DNA from: Terasakiella sp033100395
Lineage (GTDB): Bacteria; Pseudomonadota; Alphaproteobacteria; Rhodospirillales; Terasakiellaceae
Direction of reading: 5' to 3'
NCBI RefSeq assembly: GCF_033100395.1
Contig: NZ_JAWLVJ010000014.1
Location: forward strand, 60,199-124,198
DNA: 64,000 nucleotides
In this document: piece after piece, positions 18,264-26,041 of the stretch
Position numbering within the stretch: the first letter of the stretch is position 1
Layout: each line of letters begins with the position of its first letter
Program-made: the position numbers and the translations under genes
The notes under the pieces: generated by a model
Seen by the model: only the letters and a program-made list of their open reading frames with translations
What the model was told of the DNA's origin: nothing
Databases searched by the model: none

Positions 18264-19901
18264 ATGGAAAATATTTACGATATTCATCTGGATAAAACGG
18301 CTGCGAACTACGAGCCGCTCTCTCCATTGTCATTTATTAAACGCACAGCGATGGTTTATCCGGATCGCCCTTCTGTGATCCATGGCGATAAGGTTTTCAC
18401 CTGGAAAGAAACCTATGAACGTTCTGTACGTCTCGCTTCTGCCCTGAAAAAGATGGGCATCAAAAAAGGCGATACGGTTGCGGTTATGGGCAATAACACG
18501 CCGGAAACCTATGAAGCCCACTTTGGTGTGCCCATGTGCGGTGCCGTCCTGAATACATTAAACATCCGCCTGGATGCAGAAGCCATCGCTTTCATCCTGC
18601 AACATGGCGAAGCAAAAGTCGTTTTCACGGATCGTGAATTCTCTGAAATCACAAAATCCGCCGTTGCCCGTCTGGAAAAGAAACCGGTTCTGATCGACAT
18701 CGACGACCCGGAAGCTGTAGGTGGTGAACTGATCGGCCAGGAAGATTATGAATCCTTTATCTCAAAAGGTGACAAAGAATATGAATGGGAAGGCCCGGCC
18801 GATGAATGGGATGCAATTTCCCTTAACTACACATCCGGCACAACAGGCAACCCCAAAGGCGTTGTCTACCATCACCGTGGTGCCTACCTGAACGCCATCG
18901 GCAATGCGCTTGACTGGAACATGCAACAGCATCCGGTTTACCTGTGGACATTGCCGATGTTCCACTGTAACGGCTGGTGCTTTGCCTGGACCTTGGCCGC
19001 CAAAGCAGGAACAAACATCTGCCTGCGCCGCGTGAATGCCAAAAACATCTATGCGGCCATTGAAGAACATAAAGTCACCAACTTCTGTGGTGCGCCAATC
19101 GTTCTTTCTTTTGTGATCAACGCAACAGACGAAGAAAAGAAACCGTTTGACCATAAATGTTCCATCATGACCGCTGCGGCCCCACCGCCTGCGTCCGTTC
19201 TAAAAGCCATTCAGGATGAAGGGTTCGATGTAACCCACGCTTACGGCCTGACAGAAACATATGGCCCTGCCGTCTTCTGCGCCTGGAAAGAGGAATGGAA
19301 CGAACTGCCGATTGAACGTCAGGCTTACCAGAAAGCCCGCCAAGGCGTGCGCTACACCCTTGAAGAAGGCCTCATGATCGCGGATAGCGAAACAACGATC
19401 GAAAAACCATGGGACGGCGAAAGCATGGGTGAAGTCTGCTTCCGCGGTAACATCGTGATGAAGGGCTATCTGAAAAACCCGACAGCCACGGACGAAGCCT
19501 TTAAAGACGGTTGGTTCCATTCCGGTGACTTGGGCGTTAAACACCCTGATGGCTATATCCAGCTGAAAGACCGTTCCAAAGACATCATCATTTCCGGTGG
19601 GGAAAATATCTCTTCCATCGAAGTGGAAGACACGCTTTATCGCCACCCGGATGTGGCGGCGGCAGCTGTGGTTGCCAAGCCGGATGAAAAATGGGGTGAA
19701 ACACCTGCGGCCTTTATTGAACTGAAACCAAGTGCGGGCAACATCAGTGAAGAAGATATCATCAAACACTGCCGCGACAACCTCGCACACTTCAAATGCC
19801 CACGCACGGTGATTTTCCAGGACCTGCCAAAGACATCTACAGGCAAAATCCAGAAGTTCATCCTGCGTGATGCCTTGCGAAAAGAAGCTGGCGAACTCTA
19901 A
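18264..19901 (+). CDS. Acyl-CoA synthetase (medium-chain/DmdB-like)
   Basis: This 545-residue AMP-forming ligase carries YTSGTTGNPKGVVYHH, GLTETYGP and the C-terminal PKTSTGKIQKFILR. The N-terminus (NIYDIHLDKTAANYEPLSPLSF) is typical of the AlkK/DmdB-like group, which activates medium-chain fatty acids or methylmercaptopropionate. The exact substrate cannot be read from the sequence. The ATG at 18264 follows an AAGGA ribosome site. A strong terminator follows. Confidence 0.88.
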   Translation: MENIYDIHLDKTAANYEPLSPLSFIKRTAMVYPDRPSVIHGDKVFTWKETYERSVRLASALKKMGIKKGDTVAVMGNNTPETYEAHFGVPMCGAVLNTLNIRLDAEAIAFILQHGEAKVVFTDREFSEITKSAVARLEKKPVLIDIDDPEAVGGELIGQEDYESFISKGDKEYEWEGPADEWDAISLNYTSGTTGNPKGVVYHHRGAYLNAIGNALDWNMQQHPVYLWTLPMFHCNGWCFAWTLAAKAGTNICLRRVNAKNIYAAIEEHKVTNFCGAPIVLSFVINATDEEKKPFDHKCSIMTAAAPPPASVLKAIQDEGFDVTHAYGLTETYGPAVFCAWKEEWNELPIERQAYQKARQGVRYTLEEGLMIADSETTIEKPWDGESMGEVCFRGNIVMKGYLKNPTATDEAFKDGWFHSGDLGVKHPDGYIQLKDRSKDIIISGGENISSIEVEDTLYRHPDVAAAAVVAKPDEKWGETPAAFIELKPSAGNISEEDIIKHCRDNLAHFKCPRTVIFQDLPKTSTGKIQKFILRDALRKEAGEL

Positions 19902-19916
19902 GTCCAGCTGGGTAAT

Positions 19917-19960
19917 AAAATATTCCATGTGATTTTTTTCAAATCGCATGGAATATTTTT
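19917..19960 (+). terminator. Rho-independent terminator after acyl-CoA synthetase
   Basis: A long stem (TATTCCATGTGAT with ATCGCATGGAATA, one G-T type mismatch) with a loop of about nine bases is followed by a T run. It lies 15 bases past the stop. Confidence 0.85.
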
Positions 19961-20039
19961 CATTTCAAATTGTTTGTGTTGTTACAGGCCTCGGTAATGA
20001 GGCGAAAAATGAAACGATTAACAAGACAAGGACACTGAA

Positions 20040-20429
20040 ATGAAACTCAAAATGATTATTGCTGTTGGCGCAGCATTGCTGGCATCCACATCCGCCTTTG
20101 CCGATCATCACATGGCAAAAGCCATCAAAAAATCTGATGTCAAAGGGGCTGCGGCTTTCACAACAGCCAAGGGCATGACACTTTACACTTTCGATAAAGA
20201 TGTCGCGAACAAATCCAATTGTTACGGAAAATGCGCCAAAAACTGGCCGCCTATGGCTGCAACAGCAAATTCAAAAGATGATGGTGATTTCACTGTCCTG
20301 ATGCGGACCGATGGCACCTATCAGTGGGCCTATAAAGGTCATCCTCTTTACACCTGGATTAAAGATTCCAAACCCGGCGACAATACGGGTGACGGTATCA
20401 AAGGTGTTTGGCATACAGCCCGTCCATAA
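20040..20429 (+). CDS. Secreted COG4315-family protein (YxFxxD repeat)
   Basis: This 129-residue exported protein has a signal peptide ending near AFA (residue 21). It has two copies of the family motif, LYTFDKD and LYTWIKD, and two cysteines in NCYGKCAKNWPP. COG4315 proteins are periplasmic or lipid-anchored and of unknown function, often found beside an ECF sigma factor and its anti-sigma, as here. It is probably a target or cofactor of that stress module. Confidence 0.85.
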   Translation: MKLKMIIAVGAALLASTSAFADHHMAKAIKKSDVKGAAAFTTAKGMTLYTFDKDVANKSNCYGKCAKNWPPMAATANSKDDGDFTVLMRTDGTYQWAYKGHPLYTWIKDSKPGDNTGDGIKGVWHTARP

Positions 20430-20493
20430 TGGTATATGCTTTGCGGGTAACGAAAGTCCTCCATCCGTTGCCCGCAAACTTTGAAATCGATTG

Positions 20494-21006
20494 ATGACAG
20501 AAACCCAAAAACTCATCATTGAAAACCTTCCGAACTTGAGGCGTTACGCTTTAAGCCTGGCGGGTGATCGCGAAAAGGCCGATGATCTGGTGCAGGATTG
20601 TCTTGTGCGTGCCATGGCGCGCCTGCATTTGTGGGAACCGGGGTCAAACATGCGCACCTGGCTCTTTTCCATCCTGCATAATCTTTACATTAACAACGTG
20701 AAACGCGCCCAAATTCGACCCGATAGCAAAAGCATTGAAGATGGCCATAACCTTGATCAGGCCCAACCCGCCAATCAGGAAAAGCGCCTGATTGTCCACG
20801 ACATTGACAAGGCCCTGTCTTTATTGCCCCTGGAACAGAAAGAAGTCATATTGCTGGTCGGGCTGGAACAGCTCACTTACGATGAAGCAGCCGACGTTCT
20901 GGGGATATCCAAAGGAACGGTGATGTCACGGCTGCACCGTGGACGCGAGAAATTAAAATCCATCATGGGAATGCAGAAAACCGCCATGCTCAGGAGTATC
21001 AAATGA
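20494..21006 (+). CDS. ECF-family RNA polymerase sigma factor
   Basis: This 170-residue protein has sigma region 2 (DDLVQDCLVRAMARLHLWEPGSNMRTWLFSILHNLY) and region 4 (LPLEQKEVILLVGLEQLTYDEAADVLGISKGTVMSRLHRGREKL). It lacks region 3, as ECF factors do. The ATG at 20494 is used; a TTG just before it is possible. Its stop overlaps the start of the anti-sigma gene by 4 bp, so the two are translated together. Confidence 0.93.
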   Translation: MTETQKLIIENLPNLRRYALSLAGDREKADDLVQDCLVRAMARLHLWEPGSNMRTWLFSILHNLYINNVKRAQIRPDSKSIEDGHNLDQAQPANQEKRLIVHDIDKALSLLPLEQKEVILLVGLEQLTYDEAADVLGISKGTVMSRLHRGREKLKSIMGMQKTAMLRSIK

Positions 21007-21788
21007 CCATTCAAACTCCCCTTCATGATCATGATCTTCATGCCTATGTCGATAATCTTCTCTCCGAAGAAGAGATCGAAATCGTTGATGCCTGGCTTGC
21101 AGAAAATGCCGAAGACGCCATGCGCGTTCATGCTTATAAATTACAAAATGCAAAGCTTCGAAATAAATTTAGCCTTCAGGATGAACCGGAAATTCCACAG
21201 GAAATGCTGGATATCGTCCTGAAAGGCAACGAAAAAACCAAGTCCTCGTGGCAAATGCCTTGGCTGAAAATAGCTGCCACACTTCTGTTCATCACTTTCG
21301 GTGCCGTTGGTGGCTGGTCACTAAACAGCATCCTTGCACCGGATCAGCAGAAACAGGCCGCGACCTTCGTCAGCAATGCCATGGGTGCCCATCGCATTTT
21401 CACTGCCGAAGTTCTTCATCCGGTGGAAGTCAATGCCGACCAGGAAGCTCATTTGGTGAAATGGTTGTCCAAACGTGTAGGCGTTGAAATCACCATTCCC
21501 GATCTCAATGACCAAGGTTTTGGCCTGGTTGGAGGACGTCTGCTGTCAGACCTGTCTATTCCCGCTGCACAGTTTATGTATGAGAATGAACAAGGTCAGC
21601 GTTTGACGCTGTTTGTGCGTTCTGCACAGGCAGAAGACACGGCTTTTAAATATGTCCAGAACAACGATGAAACAGCATTCTACTGGATTGATAACGCCTT
21701 TGCCTACGCCCTGGTTGCCCCGTTGCAAAAAGCACAAATGATGCCGATTGCCCATCAAGTCTATGAAGCGCTTGATCCAGACAATTAA
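21003..21788 (+). CDS. Anti-sigma factor for the adjacent ECF sigma
   Basis: This 261-residue protein has an N-terminal cytoplasmic part (HDHDLHAYVDNLLSEEE), one membrane helix (WLKIAATLLFITFGAVGGW, about residue 83-101) and a periplasmic part. This matches membrane anti-sigma factors, which hold their ECF partner until an envelope signal arrives. No ZAS zinc motif is evident, so it may be a different anti-sigma class. It overlaps the sigma gene by 4 bp. Confidence 0.85.
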   Translation: MTIQTPLHDHDLHAYVDNLLSEEEIEIVDAWLAENAEDAMRVHAYKLQNAKLRNKFSLQDEPEIPQEMLDIVLKGNEKTKSSWQMPWLKIAATLLFITFGAVGGWSLNSILAPDQQKQAATFVSNAMGAHRIFTAEVLHPVEVNADQEAHLVKWLSKRVGVEITIPDLNDQGFGLVGGRLLSDLSIPAAQFMYENEQGQRLTLFVRSAQAEDTAFKYVQNNDETAFYWIDNAFAYALVAPLQKAQMMPIAHQVYEALDPDN

Positions 21789-21793
21789 ATGCC

Positions 21794-21821
21794 GCAAGGC
21801 AGGGTATGGCCCCTGCCTTGC
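21794..21821. terminator. Hairpin between convergent anti-sigma gene and purK
   Basis: An 11 bp perfect stem (GCAAGGCAGGG/CCCTGCCTTGC) has a six-base loop but no T run on either strand. It probably blocks or slows read-through between the convergent genes. Confidence 0.5.
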
Positions 21822-21842
21822 AAGCCCGCGCTTGACGGATAT

Positions 21843-22937
21843 TTACTTCTTCAACTCACCCAAAGGATGAACCAAATTCACGTGGCCCATTTTGCGACCA
21901 CGACGGGTTGAAGCTTTGCCATAAAGGTGAAGTTTTGCATTGGGTTCGTTCAGATAGTCCGGCCATTTTTCAACATCAAAGCCGATCAGGTTTTTCATGA
22001 CGAGGTCGTTGCGACGCTCAACTGAGCCCAACGGCAAGCCGCAGACGGCGCGCACAAATTGTTCAAACTGGTCAGAATAACAGGCATCCTGCGTCCAGTG
22101 ACCGGAGTTGTGCGGACGCGGTGCCACTTCGTTTACCACCAACTGATCATCTTTGGTGTGGAACATTTCAACAGCCAACAGGCCGATAATTTCCATCTTT
22201 TCAGCCAAAGTCACCGCGATGCGTACGGCTTCTTCAATCAACCCGTCAGGAATGTGTGCAGGCACAGTAGATGTATCCAGAATACCATCCACATGGACGT
22301 TTTCAGCTGGTTCAAACGCGGTCCATTGCCCACAGGCACTGCGCGCAACTACGACGGAGATTTCACGTTGGAAATCCACAAAGCCTTCCAGCACACTTGG
22401 GGCATCGGCCATGGTCTCATATGCAGTTGCCAGATCGGTTTCCGGTCGGATCAATGCCTGGCCCTTACCGTCATAGCCCATGCGGGTTGTTTTCAGGATG
22501 CTGGGACGGCCCAATTCTTCAACCGCCTTTTCCAGATCTGCAAGGCTATCGACTTGCTTGAACGGTGCTGTCGGGATACCGCAATCATTGACGAATGTCT
22601 TTTCGATCAAACGATCCTGGGAGATATGCAGACAGTTCCAGCCCGGGCGGACTTCGACATGGTCGGTCAGCAGCTGTGCGCTTTCATGCGGGATATTTTC
22701 AAACTCAAAGGTCACTACATCGACGGAATCAGCAAATTTAACCAACGCATCATGATCATCATAATCAGCAACCGTGGCTTTCAAGGCCACCTGTTCAGCC
22801 GGACTGTCCGCATCAGGCCCATAGACGTGGCACATATATCCAAGACGGGCCGCTGCAAGGGCGGTCATACGGCCCAGTTGACCGTTACCAATGATACCGA
22901 TTGTGCTGCCAGGTGGCAGGGCTTTAAGTTCGCTCAT
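21843..22937 (-). CDS. purK: N5-carboxyaminoimidazole ribonucleotide synthase
   Basis: This 364-residue ATP-grasp enzyme converts AIR, bicarbonate and ATP to N5-CAIR in purine synthesis. Visible features are the N-terminal GIIGNGQLGRMTALAA, the ATP-grasp strand SILKTTRMGYDGKGQ, and VEMFHTKDDQLVVNEVAPRPHNSGHWT. The length fits PurK. It follows purE by 10 bases on the same strand, the usual purEK pair. Confidence 0.96.
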   Translation of the reverse strand: MSELKALPPGSTIGIIGNGQLGRMTALAAARLGYMCHVYGPDADSPAEQVALKATVADYDDHDALVKFADSVDVVTFEFENIPHESAQLLTDHVEVRPGWNCLHISQDRLIEKTFVNDCGIPTAPFKQVDSLADLEKAVEELGRPSILKTTRMGYDGKGQALIRPETDLATAYETMADAPSVLEGFVDFQREISVVVARSACGQWTAFEPAENVHVDGILDTSTVPAHIPDGLIEEAVRIAVTLAEKMEIIGLLAVEMFHTKDDQLVVNEVAPRPHNSGHWTQDACYSDQFEQFVRAVCGLPLGSVERRNDLVMKNLIGFDVEKWPDYLNEPNAKLHLYGKASTRRGRKMGHVNLVHPLGELKK

Positions 22938-22947
22938 GATCTTATAC

Positions 22948-23445
22948 TCAGGCTTCGTCTACAGGGATTTCAGCAACAGAGGCCGTTTGCTTTTCGCGGA
23001 ATGCATCCAGCTTGGCAGCCACAGCATCATCTTGAAGCGCAATAATACTGGCAGCCATGATGCCTGCGTTTTTTGCACCTGCATCGCCAATTGCCAAAGT
23101 ACCAACCGGCACACCCCCTGGCATTTGGGCAATGGAATAGAGACTGTCAAGGCCGTTCAACGCGCGGCTTTTAACCGGAACGCCCAAAACAGGCAGTGGC
23201 GTCATAGCAGCGGCCATACCGGGAAGGTGAGCGGCCCCACCAGCCCCTGCGATAATAACTTGCAGGCCACGCCCTTTGGCGTTGGTTGCGTAATCATACA
23301 GACGCTGCGGCGTACGGTGTGCAGAAACAATGCGTTTTTCATACGAAACGCCCATTTCTTCCAACATCTCTGCGGCGAGTTTCATGGTTGGCCAATCTGA
23401 CTGGCTGCCCATAATGATTCCAACTGAAGGTGTTGCGCTATCCAT
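22948..23445 (-). CDS. purE: N5-CAIR mutase PurE
   Basis: This 165-residue enzyme converts N5-CAIR to CAIR. The signature GIIMGSQSDWPTMKLAAEML and the active-site SAHRTPQRLYDYA are visible, followed by GLQVIIAGAGGAAHLPGM. The ATG at 23445 is preferred because AGGAAA lies upstream; an ATG at 23460 adds five residues. It heads the purEK pair. Confidence 0.95.
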   Translation of the reverse strand: MDSATPSVGIIMGSQSDWPTMKLAAEMLEEMGVSYEKRIVSAHRTPQRLYDYATNAKGRGLQVIIAGAGGAAHLPGMAAAMTPLPVLGVPVKSRALNGLDSLYSIAQMPGGVPVGTLAIGDAGAKNAGIMAASIIALQDDAVAAKLDAFREKQTASVAEIPVDEA

Positions 23446-23586
23446 GATATTTTCCTGCATTCGCTCACTGTGAAAAAGGGGCGTATTATATGGATAGATA
23501 GCATTTGCGCAAGGTTTTTAACATTTATCAATCATTTCAGCGTACTATATATAAGAAGAGTGTGATTTCGAACCTTCGAGGCCGCC

Positions 23587-24339
23587 ATGCCCATCGATGA
23601 CATTAAACCGACAGACGCGATAAAGCCCTACATCGGGAAAAAGCAAAACCAAAAGGGACGTTCCTATAAACAAGGCACAGGCTACTTTGGCGACAGTCCG
23701 TACCCCAACAGCGATGATCAAGCCATGGGGGATGTCACTTCTTTTATGAATATCCCGCAGGAAGAACTCACGCCCGCTGTGACCGATGCAGTGATTTCAC
23801 TGATGGAAGAAATCGATCATCTGCGTGAAGACGTCGCCATGTCCCATTCGCTGGAGCATAAATTGTCCCGTAGTGTGGATAATCATATGGACTTGCCCGT
23901 TCTGACCCGCCATGCGCTGATGCGCGAAATATCGGTGATGGCTGTTCATGTGGGGCAATCCAACAGCGCAAGTACATTCGTTTATTTTCAGATTAAAAAC
24001 ATCGGCCAGATTAAAACGGATTATGGCCTGTTGGCCGCCGAAGCCGCCATTCGCGAAACAGCGGAAATCTTAAATGTACACCTGCGCGAAACCGATCGGA
24101 TCGGCACTTTGGGCGGGGATGGCTTTGGGATTATTCTGGCCCTTAGTGATCAGAAACAATCCTTTGAAAAGGTCAACAGCCTGGCCCGTCTGGTCATGCA
24201 AGGACCGATCATTTATGACGGACGTATTCTGGATCTGGACATTGCCTATGGCCTGCACCCCATCCAGCCAGGACAGGAAGCATTGAATATCGTTCATCAG
24301 GCAGATTGTGATCTTCGAAAACAGATGCTTACGCGATAA
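23587..24339 (+). CDS. Degenerate GGDEF-domain protein
   Basis: This 250-residue protein ends in a GGDEF fold, but the signature reads GGDGF (residues 176-180). The catalytic glutamate is therefore missing and diguanylate cyclase activity is unlikely. It may be a c-di-GMP or GTP sensor, or a partner of an active enzyme. The first 110 residues have no clear domain. Its stop overlaps the convergent YdcH-like gene by 11 bp. Confidence 0.8.
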   Translation: MPIDDIKPTDAIKPYIGKKQNQKGRSYKQGTGYFGDSPYPNSDDQAMGDVTSFMNIPQEELTPAVTDAVISLMEEIDHLREDVAMSHSLEHKLSRSVDNHMDLPVLTRHALMREISVMAVHVGQSNSASTFVYFQIKNIGQIKTDYGLLAAEAAIRETAEILNVHLRETDRIGTLGGDGFGIILALSDQKQSFEKVNSLARLVMQGPIIYDGRILDLDIAYGLHPIQPGQEALNIVHQADCDLRKQMLTR

Positions 24340-24529
24340 TATCTGGCACGATTCTGGCTTCAAGCAACGCGATCTGATCTTTAAGCACGAGTTTTCTCTT
24401 CTTCAAACGTTGCAGCTGCAGCTGATCATAGGGTGGTTCTTCAACCAGCCGATTGATGACGTCATCCAGATCGCGGTGCTCGGTTTGAAGTGTTGCAAGT
24501 TTGACATGCAAATCACGGGTTTCAGGCAT
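24329..24529 (-). CDS. YdcH/DUF465 family small protein
   Basis: This 66-residue protein is predicted all helical and matches YdcH/DUF465: an N-terminal L-K-L-x-x-L-x-T-E helix, then a basic RLKKRKLVLKDQIALLEA coiled-coil. Function is unknown. A second member lies at 25803-25970, so phosphofructokinase is flanked by two of them. Confidence 0.8.
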   Translation of the reverse strand: MPETRDLHVKLATLQTEHRDLDDVINRLVEEPPYDQLQLQRLKKRKLVLKDQIALLEARIVPDIIA

Positions 24530-24616
24530 TTGTATCCCGGCTTGTTATTGTAATCGAAGTCCGTAAGCGGCATCATAACATATTCAGCACAGGGGAATAT
24601 CAAAAAAGGAAAGATC

Positions 24617-25702
24617 ATGGCGAAAAAACGTATCGGCGTTCTGACAAGTGGCGGGGACTGCGCCGGATTAAATGCCGCCATCCGGGCGGTGGCCCGTCGT
24701 GCCATTGATGGCTATGATTGGGAAGTGGTCGGTATCAGAAATGGAACCCTGGGTCTGATCTCCACCCCCGTAGATGCCGAAGTCTTAGGCAAAGAAAGCT
24801 TCAGTGGAACCTTGTTGCGCCAGGGCGGCACCTTTTTAGGGACCACAAATAAGGGGGACCCTTTTGCCTATCCCATGGAAGACGGCAGCCTGAAAGACAG
24901 ATCAGAGGAATTTATTGCAGGTTTTCGCGAACTGGATCTACAAGGCCTGATCGGCATCGGCGGTGACGGGTCCATGAAGATTCTGAACAAACTGTGTGAA
25001 CGAGGCGATATCCCCTTTATTGGCATCCCCAAAACCATCGATAACGATGTGGCCTTTACCGAATTTACCATTGGCTTCACTACGGCCGTCAATGTAGCGG
25101 TCGATGCACTTGATCGCCTTCATCCCACGGCGGCCAGTCACAACCGGATTATGGTGTTGGAAGTCATGGGTCGCGATGCCGGACATATTGCCTTGCAGGC
25201 AGGCATTGCAGGCGGCGCAGATGTAATTTTACTGCCGGAAATCAAATATGACATGAAGAAAGTCGCAGAAAAAATCCGCCGCGTTTATGAAGGTGAAAAA
25301 CGCAGTCATGCCCTGGTTGTGGTTTCCGAAGCCATCCGCACCAGCGCGGGCGAAACCATCATGCATGCCAATGAAGACGGCAAAATGAATTACGGCGGTG
25401 TCGGCCATGTAATCGGAGACCAAATCGCCAAGGAAACAGGCGCAGACACACGCGTTACAGTACTTGGTCATGTGCAACGCGGCGGAACACCCGCCATGCG
25501 TGACAGGGTCATTGCCTCAGCCTTTGGGGTCAAGGCGGTGGACCTGATGGCACAGGGTAAAACCAACCGGATGGTTGCCTGGCAACACCGCGAGGTAGTT
25601 GACGTTCCCTTGGAAGAAGTGGTCACACGCTACAACCATATCGACGTGGCAGGAACACTGGTTGATACGGCCAAGGGGCTGGGGATATGTCTGGGTGATT
25701 AA
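24617..25702 (+). CDS. pfkA: 6-phosphofructokinase (ATP/PPi class ambiguous)
   Basis: This 361-residue enzyme phosphorylates fructose 6-phosphate. Motifs include TSGGDCAGLNAAIR at the N-terminus, GGDGSM (an ATP-type glycine), IPKTIDND (a PPi-type lysine), MGRDAGHIA and LGHVQRGG. The mix of G and K at these positions is typical of a bacterial subgroup whose phosphate donor must be tested. AAGGAA precedes the ATG. Confidence 0.92.
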   Translation: MAKKRIGVLTSGGDCAGLNAAIRAVARRAIDGYDWEVVGIRNGTLGLISTPVDAEVLGKESFSGTLLRQGGTFLGTTNKGDPFAYPMEDGSLKDRSEEFIAGFRELDLQGLIGIGGDGSMKILNKLCERGDIPFIGIPKTIDNDVAFTEFTIGFTTAVNVAVDALDRLHPTAASHNRIMVLEVMGRDAGHIALQAGIAGGADVILLPEIKYDMKKVAEKIRRVYEGEKRSHALVVVSEAIRTSAGETIMHANEDGKMNYGGVGHVIGDQIAKETGADTRVTVLGHVQRGGTPAMRDRVIASAFGVKAVDLMAQGKTNRMVAWQHREVVDVPLEEVVTRYNHIDVAGTLVDTAKGLGICLGD

Positions 25703-25802
25703 GGTGATTTTTGACGCGGCGCACAACAAGCTTTTCTAGCGCAAGAAGTGTTTTTTTTGTATCATAAATGCTTCTTAAAACTGTCACGAGGAGGTTGTCC
25801 GC

Positions 25803-25970
25803 ATGAGCGTACAAGATCGTATTGAATCTCTTAAGTTTAAGCACGAAGAACTCGAAACAAAAATCTCAGCTGAAGAATTAAGACCTCACCCTGACGACGA
25901 CTTACTCCACGATCTCAAACGGCAAAAGCTCAAAGTGAAAGACGAAATCACAACCCTGGCACCGAACTAA
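25803..25970 (+). CDS. YdcH/DUF465 family small protein (55 aa)
   Basis: A 55-residue frame starts at ATG 25803 with GAGGAGG a few bases upstream and ends at 25970, followed by a terminator. It reads as two helices: MSVQDRIESLKFKHEELETK, then a basic LKRQKLKVKDEI helix. This resembles the YdcH/DUF465 family and the neighbour at 24329-24529. It is short but has a strong ribosome site and its own terminator, so it is credible. Confidence 0.8.
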   Translation: MSVQDRIESLKFKHEELETKISAEELRPHPDDDLLHDLKRQKLKVKDEITTLAPN

Positions 25971-25985
25971 GATCGTCAGATTTAC

Positions 25986-26017
25986 AAAAGCACCTCAATA
26001 AAAATTGAGGTGCTTTT
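25986..26017 (+). terminator. Rho-independent terminator after YdcH-like gene
   Basis: AAAAGCACCTCAAT pairs with ATTGAGGTGCTTTT around a short A-rich loop, with T runs on both strands. It ends the small gene and can also serve the convergent CHAT gene. Confidence 0.88.
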
Positions 26018-26041
26018 CTTATGTTTGCGCGGGTGAGAGAG

